A stretch of 64,000 nucleotides of DNA, taken from the NCBI GenBank assembly GCA_017634595.1, contig JAGBNC010000006.1:1-64000 (forward strand), in the 5' to 3' direction. Below are positions 33,751 through 43,686 of this stretch, piece by piece. This DNA is from Bacteroidales bacterium. Lineage in GTDB: Bacteria > Bacteroidota > Bacteroidia > Bacteroidales > UBA932. Under the pieces are notes generated by a model that saw only the letters and a program-made list of their open reading frames with translations, had not been told where the DNA came from and ran no database searches. The translations under genes and the position numbers were made by a program. Positions within the stretch are counted from its first letter, which is position 1, and each line of letters opens with the position of its first letter.

Positions 33751-34377
33751 TTATAAATTTTTTCTATAGTAGTTATAATCAATAATCCCAGAGAACTTAT
33801 TCCCGAAAGAATCCTCTATTTTGACCTCGCACAGTGGCATGGGTCTTCTTAAGTAGTCGCTTTTCAACTCTATAGAAAGTCCATCATTATCTATCCTAAT
33901 ACTATCTTCCACCCGTGCCGGATAACAGTCCATGAGCATTACATCGCCATATTGAATATTATCCAATGGAAGCTTAACAAATTCTTCTTTATAACTATAA
34001 CGAAGCATCAGAACATCATTCATTGATGAGCCTGCAGGGTGGTCTTTATCATAATCCTCCAGCGTTACCACATCTATTTTTGTAATACGCCAATCAATCA
34101 GAGACCAATTCTGATACATCATCTTATGATAATATCCTCTTTTAGGAAACCAACCTTTGATCGCTAAAGTGGAATCCAAGTCGCTGTAGAATTCTCGGCT
34201 TAAAAAGTCAAAAGAAGGATCATATTCTAGTTCCGGTATTACATGGCTAGTGCATGAAATCGACTTTACCTTATATATTCTGTAACACTCATCGTTACGA
34301 TACTCTTCCTTGTAGTGCTTACAGGATGAGACCACGGAAGCAATGAGTAGAATGGCAAATAAAACTCTGTTTCTCAT
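33751..34377 (-). CDS. AT-rich lipoprotein of unknown function
   Basis: A 208-residue protein with a lipobox (LLIASVVSSC, Cys19). No family recognised. Composition is clearly more AT-rich than the neighbouring genes, and codons such as ATA, TTA and AAA are frequent. The gene is bracketed by the 98-bp direct repeat whose second copy is the native 3' end of the GH31 gene, so it looks like an inserted segment. ATG 34377 is chosen for the signal peptide; the frame is open further upstream without support. Confidence 0.65.
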   Translation of the reverse strand: MRNRVLFAILLIASVVSSCKHYKEEYRNDECYRIYKVKSISCTSHVIPELEYDPSFDFLSREFYSDLDSTLAIKGWFPKRGYYHKMMYQNWSLIDWRITKIDVVTLEDYDKDHPAGSSMNDVLMLRYSYKEEFVKLPLDNIQYGDVMLMDCYPARVEDSIRIDNDGLSIELKSDYLRRPMPLCEVKIEDSFGNKFSGIIDYNYYRKNL

Positions 34378-34584
34378 AATAAAATCATTAATGTTAGTAT
34401 TCTTTAAAAATTCACACAAAGATGAGGCAGACAATATTATTCTGCAACTTTTTGTTGGTGAACCTGACATATTTCATGGTGAACACGACATTTTGGGGGT
34501 TGAAGCTTTCGCGCCCGGTGTTCCAGGGGTGTAAAGAACCCTGCTCTCACCGGCCCAGACAGAAGCACCGATGCGAGCAGTGTC

Positions 34585-34682
34585 GGTCTATGGCTACAAC
34601 AAAACCGGCCCCACACAAGAAGGGGCCGGTTAAAGGAAGAAATGTCTGAAGGAACTGCTTTAGGAAGCCGTCACCTCCACCC
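34585..34682. repeat. 98-bp direct repeat, copy 2 (native GH31 3' end)
   Basis: The right copy spans the last codons and stop of the GH31 gene and its terminator. Four mismatches separate it from copy 1 at 33628-33725. Confidence 0.85.
34603..34631 (-). terminator. Terminator of the GH31 gene
   Basis: The same 10-bp stem as in copy 1 (34603-34612 with 34622-34631) lies 29 bp after the GH31 stop and is followed on the minus strand by a T-rich stretch. Confidence 0.7.
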
Positions 34683-37065
34683 GCAGAGCCTCCGAGGCCG
34701 GAGATTCAGGAAGGGTAATCACTGTTCGGCCTCCCCCGGTACACACGGCAGCGGCATCCAGCAGCTTACCGTTCACCAGGACCTGACGAGGAGCCTTGTC
34801 CACGCCCTCCAGCACAATACTCAGGCGGCGGCTCTCCGGAGCCCCGTTCCAAGTCCCCTGACGGGCGCCGATTACCAAGGTCATGCGGCCGCCCCGAATG
34901 CTCTTCTCAATAACGGTAGTGGCAAATTCAGTCCCGTATGCCTGCGAGATGCCGTCATCCTCGTAATGGACTATCTTGCAAGGGGCCTTGCCAGGAACCA
35001 CCAGCAGGCGCAGGGCGTTAGTAGGCTCCTGCAGATTGAGGATGCCCTCCGGAGCCAAGGGAATGACAGCGCCAGCCTTTACGAACCAAGGGTTCTGCTC
35101 CAAGGAGAAGCGGAGCGAATGCACTTTACCTCCTTTGAGGAGCCGTCCGTGCGCGCAGTCGTACCATTCGCCCTTGGGCAGCCACACGCTCCGCGGGGCC
35201 GTACCGTCAGCACCCACCGGCTCAGTGACAGCAGTAGCAATGATATTGTCGCCGAAGAAGTATTCTTCGTTCCAGTCATAAGCCTCTGCAAGCTCGGGAT
35301 AATAGTAGTACAGGGGGCGGCAAATCGACACGCCGGTCTGAGTGGCCTGGTGCGCCGCATCGTAGATGTACGGACTGAGGGCGTAGCGCAGGTCGATAGC
35401 TGCCTTAAGGTACTCATAATGATCGGGATACTCCCAGATACGGCAGTCCAGGTTGGCGCTCTGGGTGGAATGTGTCTTGAAGATGGGAGTGAACACGCCG
35501 AACTGCATCCAGCGGGTGTAGAGTTCGGGGTTACGTGGCTGTTGCTTTTCCTTGTGCTGCATGTGCCCTCCAATATCATGGCCCCAGTAGCCGTAGCCAA
35601 CGTTGGAAGCCGTAGCGGTGAAATATGGCAGGAACTTCAGCACTGACCATTCTTCGTAAGTGTCGCCCGAGAATCCCAGCTGATAACGGTGACTGCCCAG
35701 ACCGCCCCAGCGGTGGTAGATCAAAGGACGAGGGGCATGGAGACCTTGTGAACGGGTCTGGCGTAGCTTGTCGTTCCAGAAGCTATAGTTGCACCAGAAT
35801 GTATTGGAAAGGTCCTTCACGTAGCGGCTCTCGCGCCACTGCTGCCAATCCAGCCACCAGAAGTCAACTCCCTGGCGTTCAAGCGGATGGATGACAGAAT
35901 TGAAGTATGCGTCGGCCCAGGCCTGCTGGTCGAGGCGGAAAGGCACAGGGGCTCTCCAGCCAGGGCGTCCTGCAGCTTCCTTGGTACCGGCAAACTTATA
36001 GCCTCCCTCGGGATAGATATATCCTTTGGGACCATCGTAATCATCTGTCCGCGACAGATAGTCTTCCACGAAGCGTCCGTAGCAATCCTCGTAGGGCCTG
36101 ATGCCCGAAGCGGGGTGCAGGTTAAGTGCGGTTTTGAATCCTTTCTTATGGAGTTCGCCCAGAAGCCCCTCGGGGTCGGGTATGAGGTCACGATTCCAGG
36201 TATAGCCTGTCCAGCCACGCCTCTGGTCGAATTCGTCACGCCCGGCGCGCTTGTTCAGATCTTTCCAGGTCTCATGCCAGTCCATGTCGATGATGAATAC
36301 GTCGGCAGGAATACCGCGGCTGCGCATGTCGTCGGCGAGTTGCAGTATCTCCTCGTCGGTATATATCCAATAACGGCTCCACCAATATCCGAACACATAT
36401 TTCGGAGGCAGGGGGATATTTCCGGCGACCTTTGTAAAGTCATGCAGGGCAGCAAGATAGTCATGTCCGTAAGCGAATATATACCAGTCAAGGCGGTCGC
36501 CTTCGGGCCTTTCACACACCCACTCGCCCCAGTCGGAAGAGTCCTCCTGCAGCAAGTGCCGGGCGCTCTCATCCACCAAAGCCCAGCCGTCACGCGAAAG
36601 GATGCCGTTTTCAAGCTCCTTCTCCGTGTGGCTCAGACGGTCCCAGCCATCGCATCCGTCAAGGGTACGGGTAGTACCTTTGAGGTTGCCGGAAGGGGCG
36701 TCGCCAGGATGCCAGGTAACTTGTTTCCCGTTGAGCAAGAAACGGACGCTCAAGTTGTCGGGGCCGAACTTGCCTCCCTTGTACGTAAGCGTAAGCTTGT
36801 TAGTGGTGATAGTAAACACATCGCCCTGCGTCTTTGTCTTGAATGACGGCACAGGGAGTTTGCGGTTGACAATAGCAAGACTTGCCCTATCTTCAAACAG
36901 TCCGTTTTCCGACCATTCCATACGTATCATACGGTCGGTAAGAACGGTGAACCGGGCCTTGCCGCAGATAACTGTGGCCTCAGGATCCGCTTTGGGAGTT
37001 TGTGCATTTACGGTAAACGCGGCAACGGCGGCCGCCAAAAGAAGCATGAGCTTTTTCATCGGCAA
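34660..37065 (-). CDS. GH31 alpha-glucosidase-type glycoside hydrolase
   Basis: An 801-residue secreted enzyme with signal peptide (LMLLLAAAVAAFTVNAQ). After an N-terminal beta-sandwich comes the GH31 barrel: VFGYWWSRYWIYTDEEI, DVFIIDMDWHETWKD, the nucleophile Asp406 in WWLDWQQW and the acid/base Asp468 in FSGDTYEEW, then GHDIGGHM. The C-terminal beta domains follow the barrel. GH31 enzymes cleave alpha-linked glucosides or xylosides; the exact linkage cannot be read. No susC/susD pair is adjacent, so it is not part of a visible polysaccharide locus. Confidence 0.93.
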   Translation of the reverse strand: MPMKKLMLLLAAAVAAFTVNAQTPKADPEATVICGKARFTVLTDRMIRMEWSENGLFEDRASLAIVNRKLPVPSFKTKTQGDVFTITTNKLTLTYKGGKFGPDNLSVRFLLNGKQVTWHPGDAPSGNLKGTTRTLDGCDGWDRLSHTEKELENGILSRDGWALVDESARHLLQEDSSDWGEWVCERPEGDRLDWYIFAYGHDYLAALHDFTKVAGNIPLPPKYVFGYWWSRYWIYTDEEILQLADDMRSRGIPADVFIIDMDWHETWKDLNKRAGRDEFDQRRGWTGYTWNRDLIPDPEGLLGELHKKGFKTALNLHPASGIRPYEDCYGRFVEDYLSRTDDYDGPKGYIYPEGGYKFAGTKEAAGRPGWRAPVPFRLDQQAWADAYFNSVIHPLERQGVDFWWLDWQQWRESRYVKDLSNTFWCNYSFWNDKLRQTRSQGLHAPRPLIYHRWGGLGSHRYQLGFSGDTYEEWSVLKFLPYFTATASNVGYGYWGHDIGGHMQHKEKQQPRNPELYTRWMQFGVFTPIFKTHSTQSANLDCRIWEYPDHYEYLKAAIDLRYALSPYIYDAAHQATQTGVSICRPLYYYYPELAEAYDWNEEYFFGDNIIATAVTEPVGADGTAPRSVWLPKGEWYDCAHGRLLKGGKVHSLRFSLEQNPWFVKAGAVIPLAPEGILNLQEPTNALRLLVVPGKAPCKIVHYEDDGISQAYGTEFATTVIEKSIRGGRMTLVIGARQGTWNGAPESRRLSIVLEGVDKAPRQVLVNGKLLDAAAVCTGGGRTVITLPESPASEALRVEVTAS

Positions 37066-37102
37066 TTAGTTTTGACAAAAATAACAAAAAAACGGCTAAT
37101 TG

Positions 37103-39556
37103 CTACAGGTAGCGGCCGGTGATGCTGGAAGGATTGGCGGCAATCTCAGCCGGAGCTCCTACAGCCACGATACGGCCACCCTGCACTCCCCCGCCGGGCC
37201 CCATGTCCACCACGTAATCGGCACTGCGGATTACGTCCAGATCATGCTCGATAACAATGACCGTAGCGCCGTTGCTTATAAGATGCCGAAACACTCCGAG
37301 CAGTGTCTGTACATCAAGAGGATGCAGGCCTATCGTAGGCTCGTCGAACACAAACACGGTATCCTCCTGCCCGCGTCCCATTTCACTCGCGAGCTTAAGC
37401 CGCTGAGCCTCACCTCCCGACAGACTCGGGGTAGCCTCGCCCAGAGTAAGGTATCCCAAGCCCAGGTCGTGAAGCACCTGAAGCCTGCTGCGTACAAGCT
37501 GCAGGTCAGAGCAAGCCTCCAGAGCCTCGTCAACGCTCATCTCCATCAACTCGGGAAGCGACTTTCCGTCGGCGCGGCGGATATCGAAGGCCTGGCGGGC
37601 GTAGCGCGAACCATGGCAGTCAGGGCACGGAATATCTACGTCGGGAAGGAACTGGACGTCCAGGCTGATACTGCCGGTGCCGTCGCACACAGGGCAGCGC
37701 AGTTTGCCTGTATTGTATGAAAAGTCCCCTGCCTTCCAGCCACCGGCACGGGCAGCTTCGGTACGGGCATAGACCTTGCGGAGTTCATCGTGAATACCGG
37801 CATAAGTAGCTACAGTAGAACGGACGTTGATGCCGATAGGAGTGGCGTCGATTAGCTTAATATGGCGTATGCCTGGAGCATCGACGGACAACACATGCCC
37901 GGGGAGCCTCTTCCCTTCCGACCAGGCATCGACACCCGGTACAAGACTCTCCAGCACCATGGTAGTCTTACCTGAGCCGGACACGCCGGTAACGGCAGTC
38001 AGCCGGCCCTTGGGGAAACTGACATCAAGCGGCTGCACAGTATGTATCCGCGAAGTGCGCATGCTGATGGCCCCCGCACTGAAAAGTTCGGCGGCACGCC
38101 CCTTCAAGCGAGACTTCCCGCTGAGGAACGGCGCGATACGCGATGCTGGGTTGTCCCGCAAGCTGGCGGGTGTGCCCTGGGCAATGACACAGCCGCCCTT
38201 GGCGCCAGCCTCCGGGCCAAGTTCGATAATCCAGTCCGAATGCGACAGCACCTGTGTGTCATGATCTACCAGCACAACAGTGTTGCCGTCAGCCACCAGA
38301 TCGTCCATCACGCCCGTAAGTCCTTCAAGATTGGAAGGATGCAGACCGATGGAAGGTTCATCCAGCACATACAGTACGCCGGTGGTGCGGTTGCGCACGG
38401 CCCTGGCCAGCTGCACCCTCTGGCGCTCGCCCGTACTGAGGGTGGAGGCTGCGCGGTCGAGCGAAAGATAGCTCAAGCCAAGGTCCACCAGACGCCGGGC
38501 TGTGTCATTGAACGACTCGCAGATGCGTTCGGCCATGGGCCGCATGGGCTCCGGGAGCGATGCCGGCACTCCCGCCACCCACTCAATGAGTTCTGACAGA
38601 GTCATCTTGCAGGCGTCGGCAAGGTTGATTCCGCGCAATAGCGGGGCCCTCGCAGCCTCGGACAGCCGTGAGCCGCCGCAGTCGGGACAGACGTCATCGC
38701 GCAGGAACTTCTCCACCCGCTTCATGCCACTCTCGTCTTTGACCTTGGACAATGCATTCTGCACCGAATACACCGCACTGTAGTACGTAAAATCCATCTC
38801 GGCAAAGCCGTTGGTCTTCTCGTTCTTGTAGATAATATGCCGCTTCTCGGCCGGCCCGTGGTACACTATTTCCTTCTCCTGGGGAGTCAGGTCACGGAAC
38901 GGCACGTCGGTGCGAACGCCCATATCGCGTGCAATATCCTTCATCAGAGACCACATAAGCGAGCCCCATGGAGCTACAGCCCCTTGGTCGATGGTAAGCG
39001 AATCGTCAGGTACAAGGGTTGACTCATCCACAGTACGCACGACGCCTGTGCCGGAGCAGGTGCGGCAGGCCCCCTCGCTATTGAAAGCAAGCTGTTCGGC
39101 GCCGGGCGCATACACCCTCTCCCCGCACACGGGGCAAAAAATCGGCTGTTCGGCAGCCACATCCAGAGTGGGCTCAAGATAGTGGCCGTTGGGGCAGCGG
39201 TGCGAAGCCAGACGCGAGAACATGAGCCTCAGGCTGTTGAGCAGTTCGGACATAGTGCCGAAAGTGCTGCGTATGCCTGGCACGCCAGGCCTCTGGTGGA
39301 GAGCCAGCGCGGCGGGGACATAGCGCACATCGTCAACCATTGCCCTTGACGCCTGAGTCATGCGGCGGCGGGTATAGGTCGAAAGTGATTCCAGATAGCG
39401 CCTGGACCCCTCGGCGTACAATACGCCCAAGGCAAGGGAAGACTTTCCGGAGCCGGAGACTCCCGCAATCCCCACTATTTTGCCCAGCGGGATATCTACA
39501 TCTATGTTCTTAAGGTTGTGGGCCTTGGCCCCGCGTACTTCAATATTGTTCGGCAT
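37103..39556 (-). CDS. UvrA-like ABC ATPase (UvrA2/drug-resistance type)
   Basis: An 817-residue tandem ABC protein. Two Walker A motifs (GVSGSGKSS at 32-40, and GVSGSGKTTM near 515), two signature motifs (LSTGERQRVQLA and LSGGEAQRLKLA) and two CxxC zinc pairs (CPVCGERV with CRTCSGTG; CPVCDGTG with CPDCHGSRY) are visible. It is about 120 residues shorter than canonical UvrA (about 940), and the region around the first module is reduced as in UvrA2 or excinuclease-like resistance proteins. Whether it works in repair or antibiotic tolerance is not decided by sequence. It is monocistronic. Confidence 0.88.
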   Translation of the reverse strand: MPNNIEVRGAKAHNLKNIDVDIPLGKIVGIAGVSGSGKSSLALGVLYAEGSRRYLESLSTYTRRRMTQASRAMVDDVRYVPAALALHQRPGVPGIRSTFGTMSELLNSLRLMFSRLASHRCPNGHYLEPTLDVAAEQPIFCPVCGERVYAPGAEQLAFNSEGACRTCSGTGVVRTVDESTLVPDDSLTIDQGAVAPWGSLMWSLMKDIARDMGVRTDVPFRDLTPQEKEIVYHGPAEKRHIIYKNEKTNGFAEMDFTYYSAVYSVQNALSKVKDESGMKRVEKFLRDDVCPDCGGSRLSEAARAPLLRGINLADACKMTLSELIEWVAGVPASLPEPMRPMAERICESFNDTARRLVDLGLSYLSLDRAASTLSTGERQRVQLARAVRNRTTGVLYVLDEPSIGLHPSNLEGLTGVMDDLVADGNTVVLVDHDTQVLSHSDWIIELGPEAGAKGGCVIAQGTPASLRDNPASRIAPFLSGKSRLKGRAAELFSAGAISMRTSRIHTVQPLDVSFPKGRLTAVTGVSGSGKTTMVLESLVPGVDAWSEGKRLPGHVLSVDAPGIRHIKLIDATPIGINVRSTVATYAGIHDELRKVYARTEAARAGGWKAGDFSYNTGKLRCPVCDGTGSISLDVQFLPDVDIPCPDCHGSRYARQAFDIRRADGKSLPELMEMSVDEALEACSDLQLVRSRLQVLHDLGLGYLTLGEATPSLSGGEAQRLKLASEMGRGQEDTVFVFDEPTIGLHPLDVQTLLGVFRHLISNGATVIVIEHDLDVIRSADYVVDMGPGGGVQGGRIVAVGAPAEIAANPSSITGRYL

Positions 39557-39573
39557 CAGGTTACATGCGTTTC

Positions 39574-41412
39574 CTACCTGTCCTCAGCCTGATGACCGGT
39601 ACGGTCCACCTGATGGTAGAACTGAGTGTATGGCACGTCGGTGCGGCCTGCGCCCTTCTTCATGAGGGCCACGAGGTCGGCAAAGTTGGTCTTGTAGATG
39701 TCACGCGGAAGGAGCTTCTTGTCCACACACACGCTTGCCGCAAGGCCTACCACCTCGCCCATCATGGCGCAGGTACGCATCACGCGCACGCTGCCCAGGG
39801 CCACGTGGGTCACGCTGATGTCGCGGCCCGCCATGAACATGTTGGGTATGTCGGCGCTGTACAGGCAGCGGTAAGGTATTGCATACGGGTCGATGGGGAC
39901 AAGCTTACCTATGCTCATCCATTCCTCGCCGGGATATTTGCCTGCGTTGCGGGGATCAGGATAGTGCTGGTCGATGCGCCATGTAGTGGTGCAGGTGCCG
40001 TCCTCGTAAGGGATGGGGCGGGTAAGGTCCTGCTCGCGCAAGATAAGGTCGCCCACGATACGGCGGCTCTCCCTCTTGCCGCTCACATGACTGACCCAGG
40101 TAAGGTGGGTACACTCCCAGTCTTCCTTCTTGGCCAGACGGTTCTTGCAGTAAGAGAAAGTGCTGTAGGCCACGTACATACCGTAGTCGCGTATCTTCTC
40201 AGCGTCAGCTATCTGGTCGTCATTCATGCCCACTTCCCAGTACCAGTTGGCACGGTGCACAGGCTCCACTGTCTCTTCGTCAAGTTTAAGACCCCAGTCG
40301 AGGCTGTCGGGGAAGGAGCATGGAGTGTTCCAGTCTTCGCAGTACCATTCGATACTGACGCCCATGGTGTAGCCATCGGCCTTCTCGGGAGCCAGGCTCT
40401 CTCCGAACTCGCTTCGGGCCTCGCGTCCCATCATGGTGCGGGCGCCGGCAAGCACGGCAAGGTGGGCGTCACCGGTGCAGTCGGAGAACACGTAGCCGCT
40501 CACGCGGATGCGGTTCTGGCGCGTGGCTTCCACAGCCTCTACTGCCGCGATTTTGCCGTCACGCATCTCCACTTTATCTACAGTATAGCCTGCGAACAGT
40601 GTGATGTTCGGCTCGGCTGCAATCACATCCCACTTTTTCCAGTCTTGATAGTGGTGGGCGCCGCGGGCGTTGCCGATCCGATCGGGACCGATCTCGTTAA
40701 GTATGTATCCCAGAGAAGGATAAGGTGCCATATTAATCTGGCCTCCAAGGCCTACGCGTACTTCGGACGAGTTATTGCCGCCAAGGATGTAGCGGTCCTG
40801 CAGAAGTGCCACCTTGCTGCCGTTGCGGGCTGCGGCGATTGCGGCACAGAGGCCGGACATGCCGGCGCCTACTATTACGAAATCGAAACTGCCTTTGTCT
40901 TCTACGGGAGAAGGAAGGAGCTCGGCACGGAGTGTCTTGTAGTCCTCCAGGCTGTCGCCGGGAGCCTCAGATGTGGTGGTGAGCAGGATTGCGTCGCAGC
41001 GGCCGTCCAGACCGGTCTGGTCGTGAAGAGCAAGCTCATGCTCTCCCGCATTCAGGAAATATGTTCCTCCTTTCTGCCAGTACCATGCGGCACGCTCGGC
41101 ACGCGTTTCGCCGGAGCAGCCTATTCCGAATTCTGCATCGTCCGGAGCTCCGTCAATCTTGACCTGGAATAAGCCCGGAGTCTTGCCTTCGCTCCAGAAC
41201 GCCGTCCAGTTCTTGGTACGCACCCACAGGGTATAGTTACCGCCGACGGGGATCTTTATGCGGGTTGTAGCATCTTTCTTAAGAGGCTCACCAATACCGT
41301 GGGCAAGCAGATAGCTGGAACCCATCTGAAGTACAAATTGTTGTTCAACTGTCCAGCCGCCAAGGTCTTCAAATGTGGTGGCGAGGACCATAAGGGAATT
41401 AGATCTGTCCAT
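39574..41412 (-). CDS. FAD-dependent oxidoreductase with N-terminal beta domain
   Basis: A 612-residue protein. The first ~150 residues are a beta-sandwich like those in golvesin or carbohydrate-binding accessory domains (GNYTLWVRTKNWTAFW, GTYFLNAGEHELALHD). The FAD domain begins near residue 180 with FDFVIVGAGMSGLCAAIAAA, then ILGGNNSSEVRVGLGGQIN, VFSDCTGDAHLAVLAGA and a final MFMAGRDISVTHVALGSVRV. This matches the FAD-dependent oxidoreductase family of PF12831 type common in sugar-degradation loci. No clear signal peptide is seen. Substrate unknown. Its ATG overlaps the preceding DUF456 stop. Confidence 0.82.
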   Translation of the reverse strand: MDRSNSLMVLATTFEDLGGWTVEQQFVLQMGSSYLLAHGIGEPLKKDATTRIKIPVGGNYTLWVRTKNWTAFWSEGKTPGLFQVKIDGAPDDAEFGIGCSGETRAERAAWYWQKGGTYFLNAGEHELALHDQTGLDGRCDAILLTTTSEAPGDSLEDYKTLRAELLPSPVEDKGSFDFVIVGAGMSGLCAAIAAARNGSKVALLQDRYILGGNNSSEVRVGLGGQINMAPYPSLGYILNEIGPDRIGNARGAHHYQDWKKWDVIAAEPNITLFAGYTVDKVEMRDGKIAAVEAVEATRQNRIRVSGYVFSDCTGDAHLAVLAGARTMMGREARSEFGESLAPEKADGYTMGVSIEWYCEDWNTPCSFPDSLDWGLKLDEETVEPVHRANWYWEVGMNDDQIADAEKIRDYGMYVAYSTFSYCKNRLAKKEDWECTHLTWVSHVSGKRESRRIVGDLILREQDLTRPIPYEDGTCTTTWRIDQHYPDPRNAGKYPGEEWMSIGKLVPIDPYAIPYRCLYSADIPNMFMAGRDISVTHVALGSVRVMRTCAMMGEVVGLAASVCVDKKLLPRDIYKTNFADLVALMKKGAGRTDVPYTQFYHQVDRTGHQAEDR

Positions 41413-41903
41413 TATAGAAAAGCATATTTAATTATCAGCCAAGCCATGACGCCGGACACGGCGAGTTTGAGACCGGTTCCGAGCATAAAGCCCAGGAAAG
41501 CCCCGGCGCCGGCCTTGAAGGCGGGCCACATGCCCTTGTTGTTGACCACAAGTTCGCCGAGGAATGCGCCTAGAAGTGAGCCGAGGATGATGCCCACGGG
41601 AGGCACCAGCATACCCACTATCAAGCCCACTATAGCACCTGTCGAGGCAGCCTTGTGGCCGCCGGTCATGGTAGTTGTTTTTATAGGGATTACATAATCC
41701 AAGATGCTCACGACTACAGTTACTGCGAGCCATATCAGAAGGGTGGCGAGAGTCATAGGCTCAGGCTTGTCCCCCACTTTGTCAGCAAAATAAACCAGCA
41801 GCATGCCCAACCAACTGAGAGGCGGTCCGGGGAGCCCCGGCACTACGCTGCCGACTATGCCGACAATCGCGAAGATAATCGCAAAAACTATCAGTGCAAT
41901 CAT
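41412..41903 (-). CDS. DUF456 membrane protein
   Basis: A 163-residue membrane protein with about four hydrophobic segments and Gly/Pro-rich helices (IVGIVGSVVPGLPGPPLSWL, GAIVGLIVGMLVPPVGIILG, LGAFLGELVVNNKGMWPAFK), the pattern of DUF456. Function is not known. The stop overlaps the start of the FAD oxidoreductase gene, indicating a two-gene operon, although no functional link is evident. Confidence 0.88.
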   Translation of the reverse strand: MIALIVFAIIFAIVGIVGSVVPGLPGPPLSWLGMLLVYFADKVGDKPEPMTLATLLIWLAVTVVVSILDYVIPIKTTTMTGGHKAASTGAIVGLIVGMLVPPVGIILGSLLGAFLGELVVNNKGMWPAFKAGAGAFLGFMLGTGLKLAVSGVMAWLIIKYAFL

Positions 41904-41927
41904 ACCGCGAAATTAGCAATAATTTCG

Positions 41928-41935
41928 TACATTTG
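41928..41935 (+). promoter_or_regulatory. Possible -7 box for the second phosphoesterase operon
   Basis: TACATTTG matches TAnnTTTG and lies 33 bp before the ATG at 41968. A matching TTTG box is not clear. Confidence 0.4.
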
Positions 41936-41967
41936 TAAGATAAGATTGGTACTTTTATTATTGTCGC

Positions 41968-43680
41968 ATGAAAAGAATCTTCTCAATCCTGCTCTTGTGC
42001 ATAATCCTTATTCCGGCCAACGCCGCAGGGCCACGTCTCCCCAAGGGGACTACCGTATGGGGCCAGGTGCTTAAGGACGGCGCTCCCATGCAAGGAGTCG
42101 TGATATCCGACGGTGCCGAAATCACTACTACAAACAAAAAGGGCTTCTACTTCCTCAAATCGGCAAAAAAAGAGGGAAGCGTGTTCGTAAGCATCCCCTC
42201 CTGCACGGAAGTGGAGACAACCAACGGCATGCCACGTTTCTGGCAGAGGCTGGAAGCACCTGAGGCTCAAGCCGAGAGGCACGACTTCACGCTGAACTCG
42301 GTAGATAACACCAACTACACGCTGATAGCCATATCTGACGTGCACCTCGCCAACCTGTTCGACGACGTACGCCAGTTCAACGAGACCTTTATGCCCCGCT
42401 TCAGGGAGGAAGTTGAGAAAGCCCGCGCCAGAGGCCCGGTGTACTGTCTCAACGGCGGCGACAGCTCCTACGACCGATATTGGTACGAATACGGCTACTC
42501 CATAGAGTGCTTCCCCAAGACACTTGAAGACTGCAAGTTCCCTGTGCCCATGTTCCATGTGATGGGCAACCACGACAACGACGGGGGCACCTCCCTCGAG
42601 GGCGACGTGGACTTCAACGCCGCCGAGCGCTACCGCCGTACCATGGGACCCACCCATTACTCATTCAACCTTGGCAACACCCATTACATAGTACTTGACA
42701 ACATTGTGTACCTCAACAGCGAAGGGCGCATCGACTCTTACGAGGGCATCACCGGCAAGCGCGACCACGAGCACTACTTCACCGAAGACCAGCTGGAGTG
42801 GATGAAGAAGGACCTGGCCACCGTGCAGGACAAGACGGCTCCGCTGGTTGTGGCATTCCATGCTCCGATGATGCGCTACAAGCAGGGCCTGACGGGCAAG
42901 CCCATAGAGACAAAGATGCTTCGCAAAGGATACGACTCCGAGCAGATGTTCAGAGACTTCACCGCCATGTTCAGGGAGTTTGCGGACGTGCATTTCATAT
43001 CGGGGCACAGCCACAAGAACATGTTGTGCTACGGTAGCGACGACACATCCAAGTTCCCCGACATTGCCAACATCACCGAACACAACATCTCCGGAGTATG
43101 CGGCTGCTGGTGGCAACCCGCTGCCCACTGCGGACTTACTCTCGGACCCGACGGTGCCCCTGCGGGCTTCGAGGTATTCCCTTTCAGGGGCAAGAATATG
43201 GAATGGTACTTCGTGTCGGAGGATGACGGTGCCGGGCAGCAGTTCCGCGTGTTCGACCTCAACTCCGTCCGCGAGTATTACCGCACCGACGGAGCAGTGC
43301 AGGCCATGCTCAAGCATTACAAGAACCGTACTCGCTTCGACCAGGTAGAAGACAACCTGCTGCTTATCAACGTGTGGGCCTGGGAAAGTAAATGGAAGAT
43401 AAGCGTCACAGAGAACGGGCGCGAACTCCCTGTTAAGCACGCCAAATATGAGAATCCGCAGTTCACTATCGACTACCACCTGCCCAAGGCGGCATGGGAC
43501 GACAATGCCAAGACCCGCTGGCCTAAGAAGTACGACACCCCAGATCCGCACCCGCATTACTTCTTGGTGAAGGCGTCATCACCCTCCAGCACGGTCACAG
43601 TCAAGGTGACTGACACATTCGGGAATGAATACACACAAGTGGTAGAGCGACCCAAGCCATTCGGGAAGCTCATGAGATAA
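41968..43680 (+). CDS. Secreted calcineurin-like phosphoesterase (MetallophosN/C type)
   Basis: A 570-residue paralogue of the protein at 26766-28472. A signal peptide (MKRIFSILLLCIILIPANAA) is followed by MetallophosN (VWGQVLKDGAPMQGVVISDG), the catalytic core with SDVHLAN, NGGDSSYD, MGNHDND and SGHSHKN, and MetallophosC (about 400-560). Unlike its paralogue it has no lipobox, so it is probably periplasmic or exported. The 318-residue gene follows 6 bp later, implying a shared task. Substrate unknown. Confidence 0.9.
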   Translation: MKRIFSILLLCIILIPANAAGPRLPKGTTVWGQVLKDGAPMQGVVISDGAEITTTNKKGFYFLKSAKKEGSVFVSIPSCTEVETTNGMPRFWQRLEAPEAQAERHDFTLNSVDNTNYTLIAISDVHLANLFDDVRQFNETFMPRFREEVEKARARGPVYCLNGGDSSYDRYWYEYGYSIECFPKTLEDCKFPVPMFHVMGNHDNDGGTSLEGDVDFNAAERYRRTMGPTHYSFNLGNTHYIVLDNIVYLNSEGRIDSYEGITGKRDHEHYFTEDQLEWMKKDLATVQDKTAPLVVAFHAPMMRYKQGLTGKPIETKMLRKGYDSEQMFRDFTAMFREFADVHFISGHSHKNMLCYGSDDTSKFPDIANITEHNISGVCGCWWQPAAHCGLTLGPDGAPAGFEVFPFRGKNMEWYFVSEDDGAGQQFRVFDLNSVREYYRTDGAVQAMLKHYKNRTRFDQVEDNLLLINVWAWESKWKISVTENGRELPVKHAKYENPQFTIDYHLPKAAWDDNAKTRWPKKYDTPDPHPHYFLVKASSPSSTVTVKVTDTFGNEYTQVVERPKPFGKLMR

Positions 43681-43686
43681 CAGAAT

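Noticed and set aside
39565-41172. 535-codon open frame on the plus strand
   Set aside because: Antisense to the FAD oxidoreductase gene, which has the clear dinucleotide-binding motif.
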